A stretch of DNA of 47,596 nt from Thermodesulfobacteriota bacterium (GCA_025062045.1 JANXAF010000012.1:1-47596); one strand, 5' to 3'. Counted from the first letter of the stretch, positions 8,458-17,724 are shown. The notes: generated by a model from the letters alone, not told the origin. Numbers and translations are program-made.

Positions 8458-9092
8458 TGAAAATTGGCGTAATGGGGGGAACTTTTGACCCTATTCACCT
8501 TGGGCACCTAAGAGCAGCTGAGGAAGTAAGAGTATCTTTCGGTTTGGAAAAAGTAGTGATGGTGCCGGTGAACATTCCGCCTCACAAAAGAGATTTCAAA
8601 ATCTCTTCGGCCGAGGACAGGTTGAACATGGTCCGGATGGCCATAACCGGAAATGAAGCTTTCGAGGTGTCGGATGTGGAAATCCAAAGAGGGGGTATAT
8701 CTTACACTCTGGATACGGTTTTTGAGTTTAAAAAAAACTATGGAGAGGTCTATTACCTTATAGGTGTAGATGCCTTCCATGAGATCGATACATGGTACAT
8801 GTACGAAGAACTCTTCTACCACACAAACTTCATCGTAATGGCAAGGCCTTCAAAGAGGACATTCTTAGGGCTTGAATCGTTTCCTTTAAAAGTTAGAGAG
8901 AAAATGGTCGATCTCGGCGAAAACACGTATAGGCATGTCTCGTCAAATATGACTTACGTTATTTGGGTCACGCAGCTTGACATCTCCTCATCTAAGATCC
9001 GCGAATACGTAAAAAAAGGAATTTCCATAAAGTATTTGGTCCCTCCCCAGGTGGAGGAATACATAAAGGAAAGGGGGCTTTACAAGGAATAG
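8457..9092 (+). CDS. nadD: Nicotinate-nucleotide adenylyltransferase
   Basis: NadD adenylates nicotinate mononucleotide in NAD synthesis. The 211-residue protein has the nucleotidyltransferase signature GGTFDPIHLGHL near the N-terminus and the C-terminal ISSSKIREYVKKG (ISSTxIR family motif). I use the ATG at 8457, whose A is the last base of the proA stop (TGATG); a TTG one codon upstream is also possible. The rsfS start follows the stop directly. Confidence 0.95.
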   Translation: MKIGVMGGTFDPIHLGHLRAAEEVRVSFGLEKVVMVPVNIPPHKRDFKISSAEDRLNMVRMAITGNEAFEVSDVEIQRGGISYTLDTVFEFKKNYGEVYYLIGVDAFHEIDTWYMYEELFYHTNFIVMARPSKRTFLGLESFPLKVREKMVDLGENTYRHVSSNMTYVIWVTQLDISSSKIREYVKKGISIKYLVPPQVEEYIKERGLYKE

Positions 9093-9467
9093 TTGGACGC
9101 GTTCGAACTGGCAAAAACGGCAGGAAGGCTAGCAGAGGAAAAAAAGGCAAAGGATATAGTAATACTTGAACTTATCGGCCTTACAGACATTGCTGATTAC
9201 TTTTTAATAGCCAGTGGTCGTAACGAAAGGCACGTAAAGACAATTGCAGAACACATATTGGAGTCTGCAAAGCACATGGGAATCAAGGTTTATTCCACAG
9301 AAGGTGTCGAAAACGGAAGATGGGCAGTTATAGACTTCTCAACTGTCGTTGTCCACCTTTTCCTTCAGCCACTGCGGGAACTGTACGATCTTGAAAGTCT
9401 CTGGTACGAGGCAAAAAAATACACGTTTTCTGGAGAAAAAAAATTAAAAGGAGCCGTTGATGGATAA
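9093..9467 (+). CDS. rsfS: Ribosomal silencing factor RsfS
   Basis: This is a 124-residue RsfS/Iojap protein, which binds L14 on the 50S subunit and blocks subunit joining when nutrients are scarce. The family core is clear: KAKDIVILEL, LTDIADYFLIASG, WAVIDFSTVVVHLF and the C-terminal YDLESLWY. The start is TTG, directly after the nadD stop; no ATG fits better. The 3' end overlaps the next gene by 8 nt. The nadD-rsfS pairing is very common in bacteria and supports the call. Confidence 0.95.
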   Translation: MDAFELAKTAGRLAEEKKAKDIVILELIGLTDIADYFLIASGRNERHVKTIAEHILESAKHMGIKVYSTEGVENGRWAVIDFSTVVVHLFLQPLRELYDLESLWYEAKKYTFSGEKKLKGAVDG

Positions 9468-9813
9468 AGAAAAGCTACTTTCATTCAAAAAGAGGCTTCT
9501 AAAGATGAGGGAGGACATTGTAAACAAATCGAAACGCCTAAAGGACGATTCCCTCTCTATTGGAACGGACGGTATCCAAGACATGGCAGATGCGGCAAGT
9601 AACACGTACAACGTTGACATTCTTATGAGTTTAAGTGACAACGACATGAATCTTCTAAAAGATATCGATACCGCTTTAGACAAAATCGAAAAGGGTCTAT
9701 TCGGAATATGTGAAGAATGTGAAGAGCCAATAAATGAAAAAAGGCTTGAGGTAAACCCAACTGCCCGTTACTGTATAAACTGTCAAAGAATGATAGAGAT
9801 GAAAGGAATGTGA
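9460..9813 (+). CDS. DksA/TraR-type C4 zinc-finger protein
   Basis: This 117-residue protein has the DksA/TraR layout: an N-terminal helical coiled-coil region (about 1-75) with acidic tip residues in the DMADAA stretch (41-46), then a four-cysteine zinc finger, Cys84-x2-Cys87 and Cys105-x2-Cys108, with the family sequence GICEECEEPI and ARYCINCQR. Such proteins enter the RNA polymerase secondary channel and modulate rRNA and stringent-response promoters. The ATG at 9460 is preferred over the TTG one codon earlier because AAAAGGAG lies 7 nt upstream. Its place next to rsfS puts two stringency-related functions together. Whether it is DksA proper or a shorter DksA-like paralogue is not settled. 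Confidence 0.88.
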   Translation: MDKEKLLSFKKRLLKMREDIVNKSKRLKDDSLSIGTDGIQDMADAASNTYNVDILMSLSDNDMNLLKDIDTALDKIEKGLFGICEECEEPINEKRLEVNPTARYCINCQRMIEMKGM

Positions 9814-11174
9814 TGAAGCTTAAGCTCTTTTTCCTTCTACTTGTCCTTTTTTTTCTCGTCTACCTTTACTTCTCTTACTTAAATCCCGATAGAGTCACAT
9901 TCCACATAGGTGGAGGAAAGGCTTTTGAAGCCACATTGGCAACACATGTGATGGTCGGATTTTTGTTCGGCTTACTCATCTCTCTAATCGTTGGGTTTTT
10001 TTCAGATTTTGCTCGCTCATTTACACGTTGGAAAGAAAAAAGAGAGGAAAGAAAGCGTAAAGAAGTTCAGAGCATGCTGGAAAAGGCAAGATACTACGAT
10101 TCAAAGGGCGAAAGGGATAAGGCAATTGAGCTTGCGAATCGTATAATCCGTAAAAATCCAGCTTTTGAAGATCCGTATATATTCCTTTCAGATGTGTACG
10201 CTTCCTCGAATGACTTCGAAAAAGCCTATGAGACACTTAATCTTGCCGAGATGAATGTTGGTAAAAGAGAGGCTTTTCTCGAAAGGAAAGCAGTGCTCGA
10301 TGTAGAAAGGAAAGACCTATATACGGCAGAGACCAATCTTAAAGAAATTCTAAAAATAAACGAGCTAAACTTTAAGGCGCTCAAAATGTTAAGAAAGATC
10401 TATGTCTCGCAGAAAAGGTGGGACGAAGCTCTAAATATTCAGAGAAGGATCGTAAAGCACCTAAAAACACCTGAAGAGGAAAGGAATCTTTTGGGGATAA
10501 AGTTTGAAAAGATAAGAGACGCTTTCGAAAAAAACGGTCCTTCAACGTATGAAACATTAGCTAATGAACTTAGAGAAATGATAAGCGATGACAAACGTTT
10601 CATACCAGCATACATTCTCCTTGCAGACATTTATAAGAAAATGGGTAAACTGAATGATGCAGGAAGGGTATACGGGAGGGGTTACAGTAAGACAGGTCAC
10701 GTGATATTTCTTAGAAAGATGGAGGATCTCTACATCGGACGTGGCGACCCGGGGGTCATCCTAAAGATCTACAGAAGAATTCTTGAAATCTCGCCCAAAG
10801 ACAAATTGATCTCCTTTCTTTATGCTTTACTCTGCTTGAGGCTTGAAATGATTGGGGAAGCGATGGACGTTCTAAACCAGCTTCATTACGAAGGCTTGAA
10901 CATCCCTGCTCTTTATCTAGCTATGGCACACGCTTACGTCCATAGGGGGGAACTAAAGAAAGCCGTCGAGAATTTTCTTAAGGCATACCCATCGGGTGAG
11001 CTTTTAATCCCATTCATCTGTACCAACTGCTACACTCCAAAGAAAGAGTGGACCCCATTTTGCAGCACTTGTTATTCCTGGAACACGATAAACGTTAAAA
11101 AGGACGAGTTTGCCTTTGAGGAATCTCAGGAGTTCAAAAGGCTTTACTCGGAGGAAGGGGGCGATACCTTTTGA
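9813..11174 (+). CDS. lapB: LapA-LapB fusion: LPS assembly/regulation TPR protein
   Basis: This 453-residue inner-membrane protein combines two proteins that are separate in E. coli. Residues 1-70 look like LapA (DUF1049): one membrane helix at 3-22, the short NPDRVTF segment, and a second helix at about 44-64. A basic linker leads into TPR-like helical repeats (about 85-395). The end matches the LapB/YciM rubredoxin-like metal site: Cys403-x2-Cys406 and Cys417-x2-Cys420, with YSWNTI equivalent to AWSTI in E. coli LapB. LapB recruits FtsH to degrade LpxC and so limits LPS synthesis. The ATG at 9813 overlaps the previous stop (TGATG) and has GAAAGGA upstream. Domain order is visible; function is by homology. 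Confidence 0.83.
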   Translation: MKLKLFFLLLVLFFLVYLYFSYLNPDRVTFHIGGGKAFEATLATHVMVGFLFGLLISLIVGFFSDFARSFTRWKEKREERKRKEVQSMLEKARYYDSKGERDKAIELANRIIRKNPAFEDPYIFLSDVYASSNDFEKAYETLNLAEMNVGKREAFLERKAVLDVERKDLYTAETNLKEILKINELNFKALKMLRKIYVSQKRWDEALNIQRRIVKHLKTPEEERNLLGIKFEKIRDAFEKNGPSTYETLANELREMISDDKRFIPAYILLADIYKKMGKLNDAGRVYGRGYSKTGHVIFLRKMEDLYIGRGDPGVILKIYRRILEISPKDKLISFLYALLCLRLEMIGEAMDVLNQLHYEGLNIPALYLAMAHAYVHRGELKKAVENFLKAYPSGELLIPFICTNCYTPKKEWTPFCSTCYSWNTINVKKDEFAFEESQEFKRLYSEEGGDTF

Positions 11175-12367
11175 TAGAGAGCGTGGTTATCAGCAACGAG
11201 AGAAAGATAGTCTTTTTGATTCTCGATGGATTAGGCGATATTCCAGATAAAAGGTATAATGACAAGACACCTCTTGAGGTGGCAAAAAAACCCAATATCG
11301 ATTCTTTGTCATTAGAGTTTGGTATTCTTGGACGGATAATCCCGGTAGAGATAGGAATTACCCCGGGAAGCGGGCCAGCTCATCTTAGTCTTTTTGGTTA
11401 CGACCCACTAAAGCATGAGATAGGAAGAGGGGTACTCGAGGCCTTAGGTTTGGACATGGAACTTAAAGAGGGAGATTTGGCAGCAAGAGCAAATTTTTGT
11501 ACCGTACAGGCCGGGATTGTAATTGACAGGAGGGCCGGAAGATTAAGCACAGAGGAAACTCGTAGGATATGCGCTATGATTTCGGAGGAAGTAAGAAAAT
11601 TAGATGGGATCGAGGTCATCATAAAACCCGGAAAATCTCACAGGTTCGTTGTGCTTTTTAGGGGTAAGGATCTTTCAGATAGACTCACAGACGCTGATCC
11701 CCACAAGGATGGACTACCTTATATTTATCCACAGCCGAAAGAAAAAGAAGCTGAGTTCACTGCAAAAATCGTGAAAGAATTTTTGTTCAGAGCACAAAAG
11801 GTTCTGTCCCATGAAAAGACCGCGAATGGAATTCTTCTTAGGGGATTCTCCATGATGCCAAAGCTCACACCTTTTAAGGAGAAGTATATGATGGGTGCTG
11901 CCTCCATCTGCACCTATCCGATGTACAGGGGGATATCGCGCATACTAGGGATGGAGGTCCTTGGAAATCCTACAACAAAGGACGAGATCGTCTCTCTGCT
12001 AAAGGACAATTTTGGAAATTACGAATTCTTTTTTATCCACGTAAAAGAGACCGACACAGCGGGAGAAGATGGAAACTTCGAGGAAAAAACAAAAGTGATA
12101 GAGGAAGTTGACAAGCTTGTGCCAGAGATATGGGAGCTTAAACCAGATGTAATGGTCATTACCGGAGACCACTCTACGCCCTGTCTACTTAAGGGACACA
12201 GTTGGCATCCTTGTCCTATCTTAATACTCAGTAGATATGGTGAAAGGGATCGATTAGAGTTCCACGAGAAGAACTGCTTGAGAGGAAGCATTGGCACAAT
12301 CTATAGCAAAAACTTAATGAACCTTGTTCTCGCCATGAGTGCAAAACTTGATAAGTTCGGTGCTTGA
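11171..12367 (+). CDS. apgM: 2,3-bisphosphoglycerate-independent phosphoglycerate mutase, archaeal type
   Basis: ApgM interconverts 3- and 2-phosphoglycerate in glycolysis/gluconeogenesis. The 398-residue protein belongs to the alkaline-phosphatase superfamily: metal-ligand Asp19 in FLILDGLGD, the likely nucleophile Ser67 in TPGSGPAHL, GRGVLEALG, DADPHKDG, HVKETDTAGEDG and the C-terminal metal motif TGDHSTP followed by GHSWHP. It is the archaeal-type enzyme, shorter than GpmI, and is widespread in anaerobic bacteria. The start is TTG overlapping the previous stop (TTGA) with GAGGAAGGGGG about 8 nt upstream. The 3' end overlaps the comF-like gene. Confidence 0.95.
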   Translation: MIESVVISNERKIVFLILDGLGDIPDKRYNDKTPLEVAKKPNIDSLSLEFGILGRIIPVEIGITPGSGPAHLSLFGYDPLKHEIGRGVLEALGLDMELKEGDLAARANFCTVQAGIVIDRRAGRLSTEETRRICAMISEEVRKLDGIEVIIKPGKSHRFVVLFRGKDLSDRLTDADPHKDGLPYIYPQPKEKEAEFTAKIVKEFLFRAQKVLSHEKTANGILLRGFSMMPKLTPFKEKYMMGAASICTYPMYRGISRILGMEVLGNPTTKDEIVSLLKDNFGNYEFFFIHVKETDTAGEDGNFEEKTKVIEEVDKLVPEIWELKPDVMVITGDHSTPCLLKGHSWHPCPILILSRYGERDRLEFHEKNCLRGSIGTIYSKNLMNLVLAMSAKLDKFGA

Positions 12368-13052
12368 TTCATTAAAGTCCGTTTTGCATTTAGTTTTTCC
12401 GGAAACCTGCGCTGGCTGTGGTCGGGACGGAAAAGTATTCTGCGAGGATTGTAGTAAAAGTTTATCTTTTGTGGAGCCTCATCTTTCGTGTTTTCTCTGC
12501 GGCAGGTTAATTGGAAAGCTTTCTCTTTGTGGAGAATGTTTAGAGCAAGAAAGAAATTACTCCGCAGGTTTTTTTCTGTACTATTACACGGGACCTGTGA
12601 AGAATGCTCTCTGTGCTTTTAAATTTGAAGGAAGAAAAAGAGCTGGAAGGATTCTCGTAAGGCTTTCGGAAAGAAGGATTTTGGGGATGGGTTTGAAGTT
12701 CGATTATATAGTTCCTATTCCGGTTACAGAAAAAAAGAGAAAAGAGAGAGGTTTCAATCAAGCATACATAATTGCTCAGGAAATATCCCGCATAACGAGG
12801 ATCCCTATCCTTTGCGGCCATCTGATTAAGAGTAAAGAAACTATGGACCAGTCAAGTCTTTCAAAAAAAGAAAGGGAAAAGAACGTAAAGGGTGCATTCA
12901 AAATAAGAAACGGAAGTTACTTTAAAGGAAAAAAGATACTGATCGTCGATGATCTTTTCACAACAGGATCTACTCTTATGGAAGCTTCAAAGGTAGTCAA
13001 GCTTGCCGGAGCTGACACAGTTTGCGTTTTCGCACTTGCCCGAGCAATCTGA
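12339..13052 (+). CDS. comF: ComF-family double zinc-finger phosphoribosyltransferase protein
   Basis: This 237-residue ComF/GntX-type protein has two N-terminal CxxC pairs (Cys24/27, Cys35/38) and a second set (Cys51/54, Cys64/67), then a type I phosphoribosyltransferase domain with RGFNQA and the PRPP motif ILIVDDLFTTGST. In naturally competent bacteria ComF helps bring DNA into the cytoplasm, but most homologues have no proven role. The start is uncertain: GTG at 12339 keeps the full family N-terminus, and GTG at 12360 is an alternative. It overlaps apgM by 29 nt and the next gene by one base. The type IV pilus genes elsewhere in this window make a DNA-uptake role possible, not shown. Confidence 0.87.
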   Translation: MQNLISSVLDSLKSVLHLVFPETCAGCGRDGKVFCEDCSKSLSFVEPHLSCFLCGRLIGKLSLCGECLEQERNYSAGFFLYYYTGPVKNALCAFKFEGRKRAGRILVRLSERRILGMGLKFDYIVPIPVTEKKRKERGFNQAYIIAQEISRITRIPILCGHLIKSKETMDQSSLSKKEREKNVKGAFKIRNGSYFKGKKILIVDDLFTTGSTLMEASKVVKLAGADTVCVFALARAI

Positions 13053-16000
13053 TGAAAAAGCTTTTAGCAATCATTTTCATTGTTTCGCTTTTCGTCATTG
13101 GATTTCTCTACTTGAAATCGAACTTCCTTCAGGTCTTTACGTACCTTTTTAGAAAAGTTACAAGCATAAACCTTGAACCTTCAAATGTCAATTTGAGATT
13201 CAGACCCTGGGAATTACTCGTCGAAATCGATGGGGCAAAGCTTACAGGGCCAATTGATGGATATATTGGGAAATCGAAGCTCCTCATAGACCTCGAAAAA
13301 GGCATCTGGTTAAAAAATATTTCCCTTTCCGATTTTGAGATCTCGGTGAAACCAAACGGAAAGGCCAAAACATCCTTTCCTCCCATAGAAAACTTAGAGG
13401 CGTTTCAGGGAAGTTTTAAGATCGGAAAGTACGAATTTTGCGTTGAAGATTTGAGGCTCGAAAATTTGGTTCGCGGACGGGCCTTTGGTCTATCTATGCG
13501 TATAAGAATGGAACCCTATTTTTCAGAAGCAAAGATAAACGCCAAAGGGCATTTTGGGGAAAAGATAGAGATCAGAGATGGTACATACGAAGTAAAGAAC
13601 TTAAAACTCTTCAGAATCGACCAGGCGGTAGATGGAAGTGCCGATCTTCGAGGAGGTGTGGTTTATAAGGGGTCGAGACTCGAAACAGAAGGTTTTTTTG
13701 TTTTGGCAGACGGCTCAATAAGTGTAAGTTTCTTAAAAGTACCATATCGTCTTATCGATGCACAGGGTTCGTATAGGCTCAAAGTGGAACCTTATGCTTC
13801 GGATCTTACAGTTTCCCTTTCAAATTCGGATGGTGTAGGGATAAAACTAGAAATGGATCTGAAAAAGAGATATTTGAAGCGCTTAAAAATCTCTACAAAC
13901 TTCATAGAGATTCAAAAGCTTAAAGATGTTGTAGCTGTGGAAAGCCTAACCGGCTATAGTCCTTGGAATTACATTTGGGGTGGAAAGGTTAAAGTAGATG
14001 ACCTCACGTATCTTTCAGGGCAACCAATTTCCGCAAAGTTAGCACTGGATGGAACTTCCGTATCTTTTGGAAGATTCCTATTCACGAATGTGACTGGCGA
14101 TTTGACAATCGATGGAAAAAACCTTGCCTTTTCTGGGATCTCGGGGCAGTACAAGTCAAGCTTTCTCGATAAGGTAAACGGTAGATTTGAGCTTAGCGGA
14201 AAAAAGAGCCTGATAATGGAAGGCTCTTTTTTTGCGAACCTTAAGGATCTTTCTAGCTTCATTCATAATGAGAATATAAAGGTTGCAAAAGGAAGATCGA
14301 AAGGAACCTTACACTTTTTTTGGGACGAATTAACTGGCATAAAGTACGATCTCATTGGCCAAATTGAGGGTGGTAATCTCATATTTAATGGGGTTCCCGT
14401 AAACGTGGAGGGAAAGTTCAGATTTACCGATCATGGATTTGAGTGTTTACCTATCTATCTGGCCCACAATGGAACTGTGCTGAGATTAACCGGACTTATA
14501 AAGGGAAAGAACGAATTCGATCTCCACGTAGAAGGGGCTATTTCGGCACCGACAATTACGTCGTTTAGGACTCTTCCTTTTAGCATTGGTGGCATTTCAA
14601 AAATAAACGTGAATGTTAGTATGTCCAATGGGAGGTTGAGAATAAAGGGGGGCTTTGATTTTACAAAGCTTTCATTATCTGTGTCCAAAATATTTGAAAA
14701 GAAGGAAGGTTTTCCAGCAAATCTGTCCTTAGAGCTTCTAAAACGTGGAAAATTAGTAGAGGTGAAACACTTACTATTCACACTGGGTGGGCTTCGGATT
14801 GAGGGTCTCGGCCGGGGAGATCCTCATGCAATGGACTGCGATTTTTCTTTGGAAGCTAAAGATTTGGAAAAGATAGCCCGTCTTTTTAACGTTCCTGAGA
14901 TTTCTGATGCGGGAAGCTTAAAAGGAAAGATTAGTATGACTGATTTTCGTTTCAGTTTGGATAAGCTACCTTTTATCAAAGGTTTCCTTGAGGTCAAGGA
15001 TGGGTTTTTAAAACTTCCATATTTCGATCCTCCAATTAGGAACATAGATCTCCGAATGGATTTTGAAGGGGAAAAGATGCATGTAAGGGTCCTACGGGCA
15101 AGGATTGGTAATTCCTCCTTGAAAGAAGCGGATCTAAAATTGGAGGGTGTGAGAGAGCCAGTTATATCCGGTGTTTTGCGGTTTGATAAGTTGGACATAT
15201 CGGATTTTAAAAGGGGTGACGGAAAATCACGGATTCCACTAATCGAAGAGGATACACTTATCTGGAGAACAAAACTGTTTTTGGATCTTTCATTTGGGCA
15301 AATCGTATATAGAGATCTTGGGTTCGCGGATAGCTCGCTATTTCTCAAAAAAAACGGAGCCCATTTTTACATAAGGGGTTACTGCCCAGATCTATTTGCA
15401 GGAGAATTCATAACGGAAAACTCATTTAAGCTACAAAAGCCAAAACCGGTCTTTGAAGGAAAATTTAATCTCAAGGGATTTAGCCTCTCACGGATGACTT
15501 CCCACCTAAAACACCATTATCAGGTGGAAGGGAAGGCAGATATATGGGCGAAATTCAAAACAGAAGGAGACGATTTAGATGAGATGAGAAAGAATCTTAA
15601 AGGAGAGGTTTTGGCGATAAGCAAAAAAGGCGTAATAAAAAAGTGGAACTTAATCGCAAAGGTTTTGGAGCTTCTAAATGTTTACCAGATTGTGAGACTA
15701 AAGATCGACCTTACAAGGCAAGGTCTCGCTTATAATAGAATGGGCGGTTCCTTCTCGATAAAGGATGGAAAACTTTCCACCCAGAATTTTGCAATCGATA
15801 GCCCATCTCTTATCATGTCTTCCCGCCTTGAGATAGATATGGGAAACGGTCAAATGAAAGGTAACATCTCGGTATCACCCCTTGTTGCTTTCGAAAAAAC
15901 ATTGGATAAGATACCCATCATAAGGAATTTACTTAGAGGCAAAGAAAAAGGATTTTTGAGCGTCGATTACTCTGTGCGGGGAAAAATTTCGGATCCGGAA

Positions 16001-16108
16001 GTGAGTATAGACCTTGTAAGAACGGTACCTGGAAAGATCTACGACATCTTGAAAAACATTTTTACTTTACCTTTTGAAGCTCTTGAATTGCAAAAGAAAA
16101 AGGATTAA
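13052..16108 (+). CDS. AsmA-like envelope protein
   Basis: This 1018-residue protein has one N-terminal membrane helix (about residues 4-20) and a long beta-rich body with the repeated LxGxIxxxxG strand pattern of the AsmA/TamB/DUF3971 group. The last 180 residues carry the AsmA-like C-terminal signature: RQGLAYNRMGGSFSIKDGKL, then SPSLIMSSRLEIDMG, IPIIRNLL and YSVRGKISDPEV. These proteins form hydrophobic grooves that carry phospholipids between inner and outer membrane or affect outer-membrane assembly. The real start is ATG 13052, overlapping the comF stop (TGATG); the longer open frame begins inside comF. Context with lapAB and tol-pal supports an outer-membrane role. Confidence 0.85.
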   Translation: MKKLLAIIFIVSLFVIGFLYLKSNFLQVFTYLFRKVTSINLEPSNVNLRFRPWELLVEIDGAKLTGPIDGYIGKSKLLIDLEKGIWLKNISLSDFEISVKPNGKAKTSFPPIENLEAFQGSFKIGKYEFCVEDLRLENLVRGRAFGLSMRIRMEPYFSEAKINAKGHFGEKIEIRDGTYEVKNLKLFRIDQAVDGSADLRGGVVYKGSRLETEGFFVLADGSISVSFLKVPYRLIDAQGSYRLKVEPYASDLTVSLSNSDGVGIKLEMDLKKRYLKRLKISTNFIEIQKLKDVVAVESLTGYSPWNYIWGGKVKVDDLTYLSGQPISAKLALDGTSVSFGRFLFTNVTGDLTIDGKNLAFSGISGQYKSSFLDKVNGRFELSGKKSLIMEGSFFANLKDLSSFIHNENIKVAKGRSKGTLHFFWDELTGIKYDLIGQIEGGNLIFNGVPVNVEGKFRFTDHGFECLPIYLAHNGTVLRLTGLIKGKNEFDLHVEGAISAPTITSFRTLPFSIGGISKINVNVSMSNGRLRIKGGFDFTKLSLSVSKIFEKKEGFPANLSLELLKRGKLVEVKHLLFTLGGLRIEGLGRGDPHAMDCDFSLEAKDLEKIARLFNVPEISDAGSLKGKISMTDFRFSLDKLPFIKGFLEVKDGFLKLPYFDPPIRNIDLRMDFEGEKMHVRVLRARIGNSSLKEADLKLEGVREPVISGVLRFDKLDISDFKRGDGKSRIPLIEEDTLIWRTKLFLDLSFGQIVYRDLGFADSSLFLKKNGAHFYIRGYCPDLFAGEFITENSFKLQKPKPVFEGKFNLKGFSLSRMTSHLKHHYQVEGKADIWAKFKTEGDDLDEMRKNLKGEVLAISKKGVIKKWNLIAKVLELLNVYQIVRLKIDLTRQGLAYNRMGGSFSIKDGKLSTQNFAIDSPSLIMSSRLEIDMGNGQMKGNISVSPLVAFEKTLDKIPIIRNLLRGKEKGFLSVDYSVRGKISDPEVSIDLVRTVPGKIYDILKNIFTLPFEALELQKKKD

Positions 16109-16110
16109 CT

Positions 16111-16974
16111 GTGAGACTCGGAATAATTGGAGCAGGAAAAGTTGGGATTTCGATTAGTTACGTTTTAAAAAGTAAAGGAATAGATCTTTACGGGGTCTCT
16201 TCTAGGAGGGAAGAAGCTCTGGCTTTAGCGAAAAACTATTTAGGCGAGTCTTTAGTATACACTACCGACAACTTCGAAATTGTTCAAGCCTGTGATGTAA
16301 TCGGTATTACGACCCAGGACAAAAACATAAGTGTCGTTGCAAAAGCTATATCCGATTCGTTTTTAAACCTTAAAGGAAAGATATTCTTTCATACAAGCGG
16401 TTCCCACTCTCTGGGTCCTCTACTCCCCCTTAAAGAGAAGGGTGCCGCCTTGGGATCGATTCATCCGCTCCAAACATTTCCGGATGTGGAAAGTGCGATT
16501 ACGGCTCTTCCAAAAACGTACGTCTTTGTGGAAGGAGAAGAAGAGGCAATGCCAGTGCTTGAAAATTTGGCTCAACTCATAGGATTTCGGGTTTACCGGA
16601 TAGAGAGCGAAAAAAAAGTAATTTATCACTTGGCGGCCGTCTTCGTCTGCAACCTTCTCTGCGCTCTTTTGTATGCGGGCTCTAACCTAATAGATATGAT
16701 AGGCTTCGATCTCCAACCGTTCTATCCAATAATAGAGACGACTATAAAAAATGTGAAAGAAAAGGGTCCGGTCCACTCACTTACAGGACCTGTGGTGAGA
16801 GGTGACGTTGAGACTATTAAATCTCACATTGAGATCTTAAAAAATATGCCCGATCATCTAAGTGTTTACTCTTCCCTTTCGGTCTTCGCGTTGGAAATCG
16901 CAAAGAAAAGAAGGAGCATAGATCCTCAAACCGAAAGAGAGATAGAAGAAATCTTAAGCGAACTTCGGAGGTAA
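16111..16974 (+). CDS. Rossmann-fold/DUF2520 oxidoreductase-like protein
   Basis: This 287-residue protein starts with a dinucleotide-binding fold (MRLGIIGAGKVGISI, an NADP-type GxGxxG), continues with GITTQDKNI and FHTSGSHS, and has the DUF2520 C-terminal domain (GSIHPLQTFPD, YHLAAVFVCNLLCALL, GPVVRGD). The layout resembles ketopantoate/6-phosphogluconate-type dehydrogenases, but the substrate of this family is not established. The GTG start follows the AsmA-like stop by 2 nt, with an A/G-rich Shine-Dalgarno in the preceding coding end. The sirtuin gene follows after 3 nt. Confidence 0.85.
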   Translation: MRLGIIGAGKVGISISYVLKSKGIDLYGVSSRREEALALAKNYLGESLVYTTDNFEIVQACDVIGITTQDKNISVVAKAISDSFLNLKGKIFFHTSGSHSLGPLLPLKEKGAALGSIHPLQTFPDVESAITALPKTYVFVEGEEEAMPVLENLAQLIGFRVYRIESEKKVIYHLAAVFVCNLLCALLYAGSNLIDMIGFDLQPFYPIIETTIKNVKEKGPVHSLTGPVVRGDVETIKSHIEILKNMPDHLSVYSSLSVFALEIAKKRRSIDPQTEREIEEILSELRR

Positions 16975-16977
16975 ATC

Positions 16978-17709
16978 ATGATCGAGGAAGCAATAAAGAT
17001 CCTCAAGAATACGACGAGTTTGCTCGTTATTACAGGAGCGGGAGTCTCTTCTGAGAGCGGAATTCCGACGTTCAGAGGTAAGGACGGTTTATGGGAAAAT
17101 TTTAGGGCCGAAGATCTTGCCACCCCTTGGGCATTCCAGAGAGATCCGGAGACTGTATGGAGATGGTATGACTGGAGAAGGGGTATAATTCACAAAGCGG
17201 AACCAAACAAGGGTCATTTGGCTATAAAGGAGCTTGAGGATATGTATGAGAGGTTCTTTCTTATCACACAAAATGTGGATGGATTGCACGGAAGAACAGG
17301 TGTAAAAAAAATGATAGAGATACACGGTAATCTCTGGAGGGTAAGATGTACAAAAGAAAGAAAGGTTTCAACTTTATTAGATGTTCCTCTTCGACAGATT
17401 CCGCCAAGATGCGATTGTGGCGCCATACTTAGGCCGGATGTTGTCTGGTTTGGCGAATCTATTCCTGAGGATCTTATGATGAAGGCCTACTCTCTTCTAG
17501 AAGCGTCGGACACTTTAATCGTTGCTGGAACTTCAGGTGTAGTTTATCCCGTGGCCTCCTTCCCCACTTACGCAAAGTCGAAGGGTACTAAAGTGATAGA
17601 GATAAATATCGAAAAAACTCCCATAAGTGCGATTGCGGATGTCTCAATTATGGGAAAGACAGGGGAAGTGCTTCCCGAAATTGTTGAAGGATTGAAGAAG
17701 ATGGTTTAG
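16978..17709 (+). CDS. cobB: SIR2-family NAD-dependent protein deacylase (CobB/SIRT5-like)
   Basis: This 243-residue sirtuin removes acyl groups from protein lysines using NAD. Signatures are ITGAGVSSESGIPTFRG (18-34), ITQNVDGLHGRTG (96-108) and the catalytic His116 in EIHGN. The zinc region has only Cys124 and the pair Cys145/Cys147 before RPDVVWFGE, as in E. coli CobB, which also lacks a regular four-cysteine set. Tyr64 and Arg67 in WRWYDWRR match the Y-x2-R pocket that in SIRT5 and CobB binds succinyl or malonyl lysine, so desuccinylase activity is predicted by family knowledge. It sits between the DUF2520 gene and tolB, 3 and 15 nt away. Confidence 0.92.
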   Translation: MIEEAIKILKNTTSLLVITGAGVSSESGIPTFRGKDGLWENFRAEDLATPWAFQRDPETVWRWYDWRRGIIHKAEPNKGHLAIKELEDMYERFFLITQNVDGLHGRTGVKKMIEIHGNLWRVRCTKERKVSTLLDVPLRQIPPRCDCGAILRPDVVWFGESIPEDLMMKAYSLLEASDTLIVAGTSGVVYPVASFPTYAKSKGTKVIEINIEKTPISAIADVSIMGKTGEVLPEIVEGLKKMV

Positions 17710-17724
17710 AATTATCGGAATTAA

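Noticed and set aside
14824-15348. 174-codon minus-strand frame inside the AsmA-like gene
   Set aside because: Serine/leucine-rich antisense shadow of a long beta-rich protein, with no start signal or recognisable domain.
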